A stretch of DNA of 64,000 bases from assembly GCA_018806985.1 (NCBI GenBank), contig JADANN010000222.1, positions 1,130,001 through 1,194,000 on the forward strand, given 5' to 3'. The stretch is from Angiostrongylus vasorum. Lineage: Eukaryota; Nematoda; Chromadorea; Rhabditida; Metastrongylidae. Below are positions 44,301-55,481 of this stretch, piece by piece. Below the pieces are notes generated by a model, which ran no database searches, was not told the origin of the DNA, and saw nothing but the letters and a program-made list of their open reading frames with translations. Numbering within the stretch: the stretch's first letter is position 1; each line of letters opens with the position of its first letter. Made by a program: the position numbers and the translations under genes.

Positions 44301-45097
44301 ATAGACGCTATCAGTATTTATTAATCTCATAACAACCATATTGGATAGCGTACTCGACATTCGAACACCTTCCTTGTGTCTAAAAGAGTCTCGCAACGAT
44401 ATATTCACAATTTACTCAACCGTAGAGTTCGGTAAAACCTCAGCGTTTGTTCAACATTGACGTACGAAATCCATGCAGTGAAGCAGTTCTTTGCAACGAG
44501 TTCCATGGATACTACGCTCGTGCCCCTCACACAACTTTCCACTGCACCCGACCTATGCTAAACATTTTATCGGAACTCTACACGTCACGCTAGACTAGTC
44601 TCGCCCAAGGGTTTTCTAATAACAGTTTCCTATATCTCGAAAACTGTTCATGTCAACACCCATAATAAATCGATTCTTGGGTACATGATTTGAAATGTTT
44701 GATCGTGTTTCCTAGAACATAATTCCAGTAAAGCATGTGTTACCGTCCTATGTAAAGTGACGGTACTACGGAAGTACTTAGAGGACTGGAAAAGCACATA
44801 TTCCTAGTCAATGATGGTAGATCTGGACGCTATGTATAGTATCCTTCATAATAAATAGAGGATAAAGACCTCGCCGTTGATCAATCCCTGAGGGATGAAC
44901 CATGCCTGCGACTTCATTCACTTCTTCATCCATTCACTTCATAATACCATCCCATTTCTACCACTACATCCCTCCGAATCCACAATCTAGCAATGCCCCC
45001 TACCAGTGCACATTTACTAACTATTCCGTAAAGTCTCTTACGAATGTAGGAGGAAGAAAAATTAGCAAGGATCTGAGCTTGAACGGGAATATAATTT
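44301..45097. repeat. rack-1 / RTE intergenic region with SINE A tail fragment
   Basis: 44,861-44,920 (GATAAAGACCTCGCCGTTGA to GACTTCATTCACTTC) is the tail of family A without its head. The rest holds nothing recognised. Confidence 0.5.
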
Positions 45098-45103
45098 TTT
45101 ATT
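45098..45103 (-). terminator. Possible rack-1 polyadenylation signal
   Basis: AATAAA on the minus strand about 106 nt beyond the rack-1 stop codon, a plausible 3' UTR length for a nematode gene. Confidence 0.45.
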
Positions 45104-45208
45104 AACGAAAACAAATAGGTACATCGAAATGGGAGAGCCCATAAAAAACATGGCCTTCAATACCAACAAATTTATCATTAGCAGTAAAGAGCAACAATAA
45201 CAATTAAT

Positions 45209-48117
45209 TCAGTTTGTACGCACGGACACCTGCCACACACGTATGACATTATCGGTGTATCCAGCATACAGAGTCTGCCCATCTTGAGACCAAGCCAGTG
45301 AGACACACTGTGGAGCGGTCGTGCTCTTTCCTGTGATCTCGGGCTTCAGTTCTTCAATCTCACGCTTGTCTTCCAGATCCCAAATCTTGATGACCGGACC
45401 AACGGCAGCACAAAGCCAGTATCGGTTTGGTGAGAAGGCCATAGCGTGGATAACATCGTTACCATTGAGAGTATATAGGTGCTTGCCCTCGTTCAGATCC
45501 CAGAGCATAGCCTGTCCGTCCTTGCCACCGGACGCACACAGTGATCCATCAGGAGAAACTGTCACAGTACTAACATAACCGGTATGTCCTATGTGATTGG
45601 TCTTCAGGCGACAGTTTCCAAGATTCCACACCTTTACGATCTTATCCCAACCAGCTGAAACAATCACAGGATCACGAAGTGATGGCGAGAACCTGACAGT
45701 GGACACCCAGTCAGTGTGACAATCCTCCTAAAAAGATTCAAACTATTTGAAGTCCATGCTGAACGAACTGCACATCATCTGACAACAAGGAAAGCCGATG
45801 TAGGAAAATACATAAACGAACTGTAATGGTATATTTGCACTGAGCTAGAGTGTTCCACAGTTTGATGGTGCGATCCCTCGAACCGGACACGATCTGGCGG
45901 TTATCACCAGAAAAAGCAACGGAAAGGACATCTTTCGTATGGGAAGAAAACTGGCGAGTAGATTGACCACTGAAACCAGTCATAAATAGCTCTCGAAACA
46001 TCACTGTATATTACTTTATAGGGAACAATTTAAGTGCATAAACAACTCAAACCCAAAGAATCAATAGATTTACTATGCCATCTAATTTTAGAGCATCTAG
46101 TTGGTTAATAAAATAAATTACTTGTAAAAGAAACTTTTTTCTATCGCTCTAGGACTACACAGAATTTCCTTGTCAATTTCTTGTCCCTTCCTGAGCTTGC
46201 TTGCAGAAAAAGTTTCAAAAAACTGGTGCAGAAGTTGAGATTTTCACAAATTTTAAAACCGTAGCATCCGAGAACTTCAGTGCCACACTAGCGAACACAG
46301 TCATATCTGTATGTCGTTATCAATGACATGAGTTATAACGAATTTCACTTAATTTGCTAGGTGATCGCTGATGGCAATGATAATAGAAAACGGTGATGGA
46401 CAGGAGAAACAAAGGATCCGTACGGTGTGCTGGTGAAAGCGTTACTCCCCGGAAAGGACAATAGCGCGTTCGTTCCCCACCGCAGACACCTGCGGTCTGG
46501 AGTTTTGCAAACAACTCAGCATCATTGTGGTTGTATTTCACATAATACCCTGCAGCAAAGAAAAAAGTTAAAATTGTGTCTTTTACTTCAACTAACACAA
46601 TTCGTGTGAGCTAGATGTCTTTAAAGTTGGAAGTCACGACTACTTTTGCTATGGTCATTTCATATCGGACGATATGCCATATGCCCTCTTCCCTATAAGT
46701 TGAAATCGATCTTCGAAATCGAAAAAAATTCACCAAATTAAAATCCACCGAAAAAATCGAAGTTCAAAAACAGAGAAAGAGAAAAAAAAGGAAATGAAAT
46801 AGGTGAAACTTCGCAAAAAAAATAAGAGAAGGAACCTTGGCTCCAAATCAATATCAAAAAAGTCAATTTGCCCTTCACATTTCAACACTACACAATTCCA
46901 TCCACGCATTAAAAACAAAGAAGTACAAGTATGAAAACACCGGTCAAACCGACCTTCCCCCCTAAAAAGAAAGTTTTTCATTATCACTGAAGCTTACCAA
47001 TGAAGTAAGGTACATTGCTCCTCACTAAGCTTCTTGTATTTTATCCATCACTTATATCCTTCCTACGTCTATAACAGAATCAAAACCTAGTCCGGAGCAG
47101 GACTGTCCACTGTCACTCTTCCATATACTGTTCCAAGACGAAGCACTTTACATTTCCAAAAACATATGAGCAAAACTCCACGGCAGAAATTCACTCTTAC
47201 GGTATTTCCTTCAAGACTTCTATGTGGAACAGGACAGCCCTAATGCCAAATAAAGGACTTTTCAATGTTGTAGGACTACCTTACTCCTACACATTTGATT
47301 ACTCGACTACTGGTTAAAACAGTGTACTTCACCACTACCAAAAATAACATTAACTTTTTTTATAAGCTAGACCAAAAAAGCCTGGTTTTTTTTCTGCCTT
47401 CTTCTCGCTCCATCTATCAATTCCACAATTTTTCAATGGAACTGTTTAAAAATAGCAAGATGTTTTGTAAGTCATCAATTGTAGAGAATGGCTTTTCTGG
47501 TGTATGTTATCACTTAGCTAGAGAATGAATATATATAGTCCGGTAAAGGAAAATATGGAGTGCATTAAACTTAAAATGAAGAGCATAGTGTCCACACTCT
47601 CCCCTGTTCATAGACATCTTTAAATCGAGCATAAGTGCCATTTATTAAAACAACCAAGCCCTTGAACCATACAGTTATAACGGACGCGCGCAACGTGGTC
47701 CCAATGTGTACTTATACTTCAACAGTCTCTATTCAACTGATCCGCAATTTCATATGGATTCCTAAGAATTCCACGTACATGGTGGATGATATCTCCTCCG
47801 ATAGCGTTTAGAACAACTTACGTTGTGAGATCCCACAGACGAAGAGTCTTGTCCCACGAGCCGGAAAGAGCGAACTGGCCATCCGAGGAGATAGCGACGT
47901 CAGAGACGAAATGATTGTGTCCCGTCAGCGCTTTGACAGGGCGACCAATAGCGTCGATATCGATGACAAAGTTGTCTACGTCCCAAAGGATGATTGTGCG
48001 ATCTCTAGATGATGAAATTACGGTGTTCTTGTCGTTGCGAGTGAAAGTAGCGATCTGAGTGACCCATCCATTATGGCCCTCAAGGGTGCCTTTCAGCTGC
48101 ATTTGCTCGACCACCAT
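45209..48117 (-). CDS. rack-1: RACK1, ribosome-associated WD40 scaffold, complete
   Basis: Seven-bladed WD40 propeller of the 40S ribosomal subunit that also docks protein kinase C (family knowledge). Exons 47822-48117, 45822-45969, 45209-45727; 963 nt, 320 residues (family usually 313-325). Landmarks: [61 protein letters not shown] across the first junction, [151 protein letters not shown]. Every blade is present. The start is the ATG that opens [10 protein letters not shown]. Splice sites are canonical. Intron 1 (45,970-47,821) carries a family B SINE. First of three same-strand genes. Confidence 0.97.
46330..46560 (+). repeat. SINE family B in rack-1 intron 1
   Basis: GGTGAAAGCGTTACTCCCC (A-box region), GCGCGTTCGTTCCCCACC (B-box region), CACCTGCGGTCTGGAGTTTT and CAGCATCATTGTGGTTGTAT. 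Antisense to rack-1. Confidence 0.78.
46561..47821. other. rack-1 intron 1 remainder
   Basis: AT-rich, purine-rich stretch near 46,710-46,850, no recognised element. Confidence 0.35.
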
Positions 48118-48798
48118 ATTGACCCTGCTGGATACAGCCTTAACAAATACTTCTTTATTTCTTGACCAACAGTAAAATGTAATAGAAGCGCTGAATTTCT
48201 CGATGAGTACTTGGCGGATTTAGGAAGTATGGTATTCTTGACATGTTAACTTCCAGCCGACAAAGGAAAAATCCGTCCTATGACATAAAAAGCCAGCAAT
48301 CGGACATTTCAGAGAGGCAGTAGAGAACAATGCATTCCACAGAAATACAACCATCCAAGAAAGAATGCCCTAATTGCTTAGAAAAAGTGTCGAAGTACTG
48401 AGCAGGTTCCTAAATTGAGGGAAATCTGCGACGGGTAAAGTATACCACGCAGGACCCAACCGCTCAATATCCCACTCGCCCTTTAAGACTGAATTGTCGC
48501 TAAGAAATCCTTTCTAGTTTTTTACATATTGGCGTTAACTAGTAGGATTTTTCAAATGTCGTCTATAGTTTCATGCATTGTAGTGGACTCTTATTTGTTT
48601 TCTTACAGATATAACTCCTATGTTGCATGAAAATTTCATTTAATGGTTCTGTCTTTCAAAGATTGTAAAGTTTTGCAGGCTGTAAATAGATTAAAAAACG
48701 AATTGATTGCTTGTTTATGAAGTATCTAGTTGGATATTGTATGATCTTTTCACTGTTTTCCTCTTTATTCGTTGATACAAGTACTATTCTGTACTGGT
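48118..48798. other. rack-1 5' flank
   Basis: No promoter motif or repeat was identified. A possible trans-splice acceptor (CTGTATCCAG on the minus strand, just upstream of the ATG) is only suggestive. Confidence 0.3.
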
Positions 48799-49174
48799 CC
48801 TCCCAACGGTTTACCGCCTCATCGTGGCTGGGAGGTGTTCCTGGGTGTCGGACTGCGATGTACAGCGGGGGACTCATCCCTTGGCAGGGTCTCCCAAGCT
48901 GAGGAGTCCGGCGTTTCCATCAGGAAGTCTACCTAAGAGTAAACCAATACCAGGATCGACCACCGCCCTGGTATCAAAGTCGCATGGTGGCAAATCTCCC
49001 TCTGATGCACAAGGGCTGCGAGTGTCTGGTCGTGGTGACGAGCAGACTTTGGCCAGGCTGTCCTCGGGATTCCAGGGAACCACAATGGCTTAACCAGCAA
49101 ATCTCCGGAAAAATGGTGATTATGCTGGGGGCGCACAACTAGTGAGGACGTGCCGTTCAAGTGTTCAAGTAAGT
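48799..49174 (+). repeat. Family C repeat, full-length
   Basis: TCCTCCCAACGGTTTACCGC to GCCGTTCAAGTGTTCAAGTAAG. Closely similar to the 10.4-kb copy with small deletions. Confidence 0.8.
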
Positions 49175-49574
49175 ATTCTGTTCTGGTATTGGTCGGTCTC
49201 GAACTGCTGACCTTCTGTGTGTTAGAAACACTAATGTCGGTCGCACTATTCTGTATGGTTGAGCTTTTGCCTTTCTCGTTATTCTGCTGCCTTATTTCAT
49301 ACTGTTTTAACCCTAGTAACTGCCTTTACCTCACTGATTCGAACCACGGAATAGCCGTTTGTATTTTCGCTAACTTGATTTGATAGACAGATTTATGCAG
49401 TAAAGTGCCTATCTGACGTGGTGGTTTCTTAACTACATCATTATCCTCGCGTTCTAAGAGCAGATGCTCTAAACTGTTTTGAAAACTATGAAGTTACTAA
49501 TCTGTGGTCTTCAGATTGACCGGTAACTTTAACTAACACTTCATTGAATTTGGTCGAACACTTGATCGAAACAG
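49175..49574. other. Nothing firm
   Basis: A tRNA-like relic may lie at 49,190-49,240 (GGTCGGTCTCGAACTGCTGA, the reverse of a B-box). Otherwise empty. Confidence 0.3.
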
Positions 49575-49700
49575 CCTAAGTGAAGGACCCACATGGTATG
49601 GAGGTGAACGCGTTAACCCACGAAAAGGGTAATAGCGCGTTCGTTCCCACCGCAGACACTTGCGGTCTGGAGTTTTGCAAACATCTCAGCATCTTTATCC
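49575..49700 (+). repeat. SINE family B fragment
   Basis: AAGGACCCACATGGTATGGA, GCGCGTTCGTTCCCACCGC and TGCGGTCTGGAGTTTTGC match family B in plus orientation. Confidence 0.7.
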
Positions 49701-50104
49701 TTGATCGAATTGTTTGGCAGTACACATCAGTTTATCTCCATGGGTGTTATGGTAACATCCGGAATTACATAGTATGATAAAGTTGTGGTATCGTCCACAG
49801 TATTCGTTTGACCATTTATTGTAGTGTTATTAAATTTAGCTAGAGAAGCGTCCAAACTAAATTTACTAGATGGTTGTCAGCGCGAACCTTATGAATGCCT
49901 TACTGACCTCGTTAGACAAACAAAGAATCTTTGGAATTTGACGTAATCGAACAGCGACAGTAAACGGCGTCTTTCTACCTTTACTTTCTCCCTGAGCAAT
50001 TTCTCCTTTAAGAATATTCAAATTGTCTGCTTTTGCTGGATTATACTACGCTGTTGGGCCAATTTTTAAAATAAGAGGTATGTTCTCTTTGTCTATGCCT
50101 GTAT
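49701..50104. other. Nothing recognised
   Basis: No gene or repeat recognised. Confidence 0.35.
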
Positions 50105-50485
50105 ACGTAGATGTCCCGTCTTCACTGATTGTGCGGGCCCCAGCATAACTTGCATCGTTTCGGAGTTTTATTGGCTTAGCCATTGTGGTTCCCAGGTCTC
50201 GAGATCAGCCTAGCCAAAGTCTTCCTCATGTCGTCACCACCACAGGCAGTCGCCGTCCTTGTGGATCTGAGTGAGATTTCCCACCATGCGACTAGTTTGA
50301 AAAACAGAACGGTGGAGGATCCTACTATGGGTTTACTCTTAGCTGGGCTTCCTGTTTTAAGCGCCGGACTCCTTCTCAGCTTGGGAGACTGCTGGGGGGA
50401 GGAGGATGAATCCCCGAGCTGTACGTGGCAACCCAACACCCAGGAACACCTCACAGCCACGATGAGACGGTAAACCGTTTGGAGG
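50105..50485 (-). repeat. Family C repeat, minus-strand copy
   Basis: CTTAGCCATTGTGGTTCCC, GGGTTTACTCTTAGCTGGGC and GACGGTAAACCGTTTGGAGG-like end (ACGATGAGACGGTAAACCG) identify it. The TCAAGTA tail is missing at its left end. Confidence 0.78.
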
Positions 50486-50509
50486 CCCCTGCATCTATAG
50501 TGTCAGGAG

Positions 50510-50700
50510 TTTCGCTAGTGTTTAACTTTTTACTTACTGCGTATTATTATTATTTTCACGCGACATGATGTGAGATACAACCACTATGAGGCTGAGGTGT
50601 TCACAAAACTATCGATTTGATCTGGGCTGGGCGGAGGTTTTCCAAAAATCTCAGCTTCATAGTGCTCGTATTTCCCTAATGTGTTCATCATTTGTAAGTG
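50510..50700. repeat. SINE family B relic, self-inverted
   Basis: 'GATACAACCACTATGAGGCTGAGG' type left half is mirrored by 'TCTCAGCTTCATAGTGCTCGTATT' on the right. Diverged. Confidence 0.5.
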
Positions 50701-50799
50701 GATGGAAAGCATAAATTTAGAAATATTTAGTTAATTAATCCAAAATATCGACCGAAGGTTGACTTTTGATGGGCAAGCTGTTTTTGTTTGTGTAAGCGT

Positions 50800-51003
50800 T
50801 CAGTGACGTGACGGAGCGCTGCTAATCCGCGTGTTTCGCACTATCGATTGAACGTTGTTGGTCCGTGTGACCAGCCCAAGACGCAAGGCCACTACCGCCA
50901 CGAACTCGGCGTCCAGTTCGACCTCAAAAACTCGATTGACCAGGGCCGGTTCGTGATTAACGTAAGGTGCTGCTATCAGTACAGCTTGCAAAGTATCGTA
51001 TAA
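50800..51003 (-). CDS. Unrecognised GC-rich short ORF
   Basis: I do not recognise this. A 63-residue minus-strand ORF (QAVLIAAPYVNHEPALVNRV, then FEVELDAEFVAVVALRLGL) stands out because the DNA is GC-rich and the protein looks soluble and alternating, unlike the surrounding AT-rich junk. No splice-supported neighbours were found. It may be a fragment of a transposon or a chance ORF. Confidence 0.2.
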   Translation of the reverse strand, partial: LYDTLQAVLIAAPYVNHEPALVNRVFEVELDAEFVAVVALRLGLVTRTNNVQSIVRNTRISSAPSRH

Positions 51004-51154
51004 CTTTTTTCGTTTTAATATTTGTAATTTTAGCTACTTTCGGTCGTGTCTGTTAATTCTTCGCGCGAATGCAGTTGCATTTCTTGTATGTGTTCTGTTG
51101 AAATTGCGCCGTATTAGTCTCAACACTTGACTCTCTTTTAAAACTATCTTGCTA

Positions 51155-51420
51155 AGTGCAGTGATGCTGAAATATTTACAAAACTTAGAGCTCAACCTAG
51201 ATTCGAACTCGTCATTATCCTTTCCAGAGGAACTCACATGTTACTCACTGCACCACTGACGAGCTTTGTTTTGCCTCAACGTCTTTTAGCCTAACAGTGC
51301 CATTAGCAGTCACCCGTCAGTGGGATTGTTCTGCGGAGCGCAAATTGGCATAGAACCGAGTTAAGCTGAAACTGTAGTCGAAATCACAATGTTTAACGTC
51401 ATATTTATTGCCTATTACTA
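51155..51420 (-). repeat. SINE family B, diverged
   Basis: 'GTGATGCTGAAATATTTACAAAACTTAGAGC' region, 'CATTATCCTTTCCAGAGG', 'AGTCACCCGTCAGTGGGATTG' and 'AACCGAGTTAAGCTGA' follow family B order. Confidence 0.65.
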
Positions 51421-52179
51421 GTATCTTGCTAGCTACTTTGTCTTCGTTCACGCCCAATCTTTCCTTCAATTAATGAGGACGATTTAGAAATTTTTTCCAA
51501 TCTGGAGTTCGTATTTACCATTTTGGTGTTCTATGAAATTTAATGACTGACCTAAAACTTATGAACTGATCCTTTTATTTTTTTAATTCCAACTTTTCTC
51601 TCTGAATTTAGTAGTTTGGTGTTGTGAATACGTGGCTGAGACCAGTATCCCAACGAAAACTTGAGTGTTTCGTTTTCAGTGAACGATACGAAACAGGTTA
51701 TCCATTTACTAAGAAACAAAAGGGGTATAGGATGGGCAATGGTATTGTTCCGTTGTTGGAAACGTTGTCAAAAGTGCAGACTATTGGGAAATGTGTAGTT
51801 CCGGTTTTTTTCCTTTGAAAGTGGATAACGGTTAATGTTCATTGGACTGGATTTCTTCAGAGTTATGGGAACTTTCATAAAGGATTCATCTTGCACCCTA
51901 ACACATCCTCGAATACCCATAAGTTTGAAGAATCTTGTATGTCCTCGATTTAGAGCATTTGTTGGAAGACGCGGAAATAGCGGAGGGGAACTCGGTCATT
52001 AACCATTTTTTGAATTTCAATATTTTCAAGAAGTCTTTGTTTTTCAGCAACGGTTTTTTACCGGCAATTTGTGACTTAGATTTAGCCGCCTTACAACCCT
52101 TCAATTTTACTTTATCATTTTTAGTTTAATTTCTCGTGATCCCAGGGAGAACTTAGTGAAACACCTCTAATTTTTGTGA
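51421..52179. other. Nothing recognised
   Basis: AT-rich, no gene or repeat recognised. Confidence 0.35.
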
Positions 52180-52490
52180 TTCGTCCCCTGGCAGGGCTCC
52201 TAAGCTGAGAAGGAGTCAGGCGTTTCCATCAGGAAGCCTAGCTAAGAGTAAACCAATACCAGGACCCACCGCTGTCTTGGTATGAAATTTGCATGGTGGT
52301 AAATCTCCTTCTGATCCACAAGGCCTGCGACTGTCTGGTCGTGGTGACGAGCAGACTTTGGCCAGGCTGTCCTCGGGATTCCAGGGAACTACAATGGCTT
52401 AACCAGGAAATCTCCGAAAAATGGAGATTATGCTGGGCCCGCACAACCAGTGAGGACGGGCCATTCAAGTGTCAAGTGTTAAGTGATAAA
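52180..52490 (+). repeat. Family C repeat, 5'-truncated
   Basis: Starts inside the family (CCCTGGCAGGGCTCCTAAGC) and ends GGGCCATTCAAGTGTCAAGTG, keeping the tail, as expected for target-primed reverse transcription. Confidence 0.78.
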
Positions 52491-53335
52491 TACACGCTAC
52501 GTGCCTAGGTAAAGTGATTTCTTACAATTCTACTTTTGTTTCGAAGTTCGCGTCACAGAATCTTCACAGATAGCACATTCCTTAAGACATCTCACTTCTT
52601 GGAAATACGTTTCTGAAGTACAAGTTTTTGAAAAAGCTCTGTATTACGGCATAGATTTCCGGTTTAAGAATAAGATTTTAATATATGGCAGTTGTCATTT
52701 ATCGTTGGCATTCTACGATTGCAGTGAAACGGTACGGTCGATTACCGAGCATATCCGGTTCTTTCTTCTCTGCTCTAGTCGTATTCATGTCGTTGTAAGT
52801 GTTCGTCTTTATAAGTTGGCAGATTTATAGTTTGTTTTTGCTTTATCGCTTGCTGTGGCACTTCTACTACCACGATATTCAAAGTGGAAGCTTCGAGAAG
52901 CACTTTGTAGTGCAAAATGTTTAGCATATGACGTACAAGTGTTATCTAGCAAGAGATGGAAGAGAATTATTATCTATGGATTTCATTTTCTTTGTTTAAA
53001 ACTGCCTACTGTTTTAGTTTTTCAATTCGAAAGGCCTGTGTTAACTATCTAAAGCTCTAACATTTCTTGAAACTTTACGCATTGAGTGAAATGGTACCGA
53101 ATTTGGTTGTAGTTTCATTCATTACTGCATAGCAGAGAGAAAGTGCTTTAGAGAAGTTTTTATTTCCTCATAAGCTTAAAAGAATTTCGTTGTAATGGAA
53201 GGTGTTTTCTGTTCCAATGAAGCGGTTCCGAATCATTTTCTCTTGTTTGGTTTTTCCATTAGTGTGAGTCTTGCTGTTATTGTCTGCTACGTGAGTTTAT
53301 CTCGTACATTTTAGGTTGTTCGGAAAACAGTTTAG
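52491..53335. other. Nothing recognised
   Basis: AT-rich with no recognised gene or repeat. Confidence 0.35.
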
Positions 53336-53490
53336 CTTATTACTTGATACTTGATACTTGAACTGCCCGTCCTCACGAGTTGTGCGGGCCCCAGCATAAT
53401 CACCAGTTTTCGGAGATTTGCTGGTTAAGCCATTGTGGTTCCCTGGAATCCCGGGGGCAGCCTGGCCTAAGTCTGCCCCAGTTTAGGTTA
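53336..53490 (-). repeat. Family C repeat, tail-proximal fragment
   Basis: TTACTTGATACTTGATACTTG followed by TGCCCGTCCTCACGAGTTGT and GGTTAAGCCATTGTGGTTCC: the 3' end of family C on the minus strand, 5'-truncated. Confidence 0.75.
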
Positions 53491-54824
53491 TTAGCCTCTC
53501 AAATACACGTAACTCAAACAATCGTTGGTATCACATTAATCTCATAAACCGTCAGTTCATTCAGGCAGTCTCCGTTAAGTCTCCGTTTGTCTCAAATGCG
53601 CTTCGAAACTACTGAGTGGGGCTTTGTTTACTCAAAGAACACGAGCGGCATCATGCTTGATACGTGGGCCATTTCTTACAGTTGTTTAGGCGAATGTACC
53701 AACGAGTTGCTTGCAGATTTCTTCTATAGAATATGCTTACCCTTAGCTGGTGCGGCCTAGATGTCGAAGATTTGCCCGATGAGATGAAATCTGGTCATCA
53801 CATTCTTTTGCACTATAGTCGTGAGGAATGTGTTCGGCTCTTGCCATGGATCAGTTTTGGTCCCAGTCGAGTAGCTAAACAGTTTCCCAGACTTCCCAGT
53901 TCTTGATGCAGTTTGTTCATTCATGACACTACTTCCAAGCTACAATTATTTCGTCTGAGTTTGGGAATTTGTAATAGGTTATTTTTCAGTATCAGTACCA
54001 AAAAGTCATCACTTTTGGGTACAGTGTTGATTTCCTGAGACATTTCGCTTGTTCACCATTGTTCACCTCATGTTGTCTGTCGGCTGTTGTACAAAGTCCA
54101 TTTTTAGTCTCTCATTTCGACCGAGAAGTGGAGGATTGTCTTGGCTGCGTAAATGAAGCGCAGAAACGACCGTTGCGACGTTCTGTTTGCTTGTCATCGT
54201 TCAATTTAGACAGAAGTCATTTGTCTAGCTTCTTGACTTTCCATTTCGGTTGAAGAATTCAGAAAACATCGTTATACTTATGCGTTATACTTATGTAATA
54301 CTTGTTAGACTGAATTCTTGGTAAAGACTCTGGCCGGCATACTTCTTGATGCTGCGTTGGTTGACGTCTTTAAATGGTAACCATTGTTATTACCGTTTAT
54401 CCCTCCTCCCCTCCTCTCTTCATTCGTCTCTTCTTCATGGTCAAATCACCTATCACTACTACGGCACTTTTGAAAGCGAGATCTTACAGTTAAGCAGCTT
54501 CAGCTCCATGTTTGACTTATTGCTAAAAAATTGCTCGAGTTTTTGTCCTTTGTCAGTTGTATTAAAATAAAGTAGGCGGAACGCAATATGACATTAAAAC
54601 AAGGGCGCAGCATAAAGAAGTATGAAGTAAGAAGTACGAAACCTGCTTTTTAATATGCTGTGTAGTACAAACACAGAGATTTCCGGCTTTGTTTACACAG
54701 AGAACGTTAGCGTTTAAACGTTTAAAACGGACACTACTTTTTCAACAGCTTGCTTTTCTGTTTATAGACGTAGAATGACTATTTACAATAGTTACCCACT
54801 ACACTACTATGTTTGTTCTGCTAA
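53491..54824. other. pxf-1 upstream region, one small ORF
   Basis: An ORF at 53,733-53,906 (plus, 57 residues, starting MLTLSWCGLDVEDLPDEMKS) has soluble, acidic, coding-like composition but no recognised domain and no obvious splice partner. The rest is unannotated. Confidence 0.25.
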
Positions 54825-55050
54825 CCTTTTTGTTTACTGCCTTTTACAATTTTTCACGACAGGGTATTATGTGTGATACAATCACAGTGATGCTGAGATA
54901 TTTGCAAAATTCTGGATCGCAGGTGTCTGCGGTGGGGGAACGAACGCGCTTCTACCCTTTCCGGGGGCTAACGCGTTCACCATCTGCGACACATGCAGTC
55001 CGAAGTTTGGCAATTATCTCAGCATCATTGTGGTTGTATGTTCGTTATTT
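54825..55050 (-). repeat. SINE family B
   Basis: CACGACAGGGTATTATGTG, CACAGTGATGCTGAGATATT, GATCGCAGGTGTCTGCGGTG and CCGGGGGCTAACGCGTTCACC are family B landmarks. Confidence 0.75.
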
Positions 55051-55481
55051 CGTTATGTGCACCTTTGTATGCTTCTTTTTCAGTATTTGGATATTTTTTT
55101 CTTTCCATAATGTGTTGATTTTTACATTGTATTGATGTCGGTTTTAATTATTAAACTTAGGAACACAATTCAACCACAAACTAAAAACACTGTTCACGAC
55201 GGGAGGGCCATTTCATAGTCGGCTTCCCTAGTGGAATTCACCATCTGGCATCACTGTTTGTACTTTGATATAATTTCGGCTTTTCCAAATGTTTTCATTA
55301 ATTTTGTGAACAGACGATTCTGTTGGCTCAGTGGCATATAGTTTATTCATTAAAACGGGTAGGGCCACCCACATTCATAGGAGTCGTTTTTCAGTGTTTT
55401 ATAACTGGCAGGCTCTTGAATCTGTTACTTTTCGCATTGTAAATATTACTTCTTGCGGCAAGCAGTCAGACTACTTAGATC

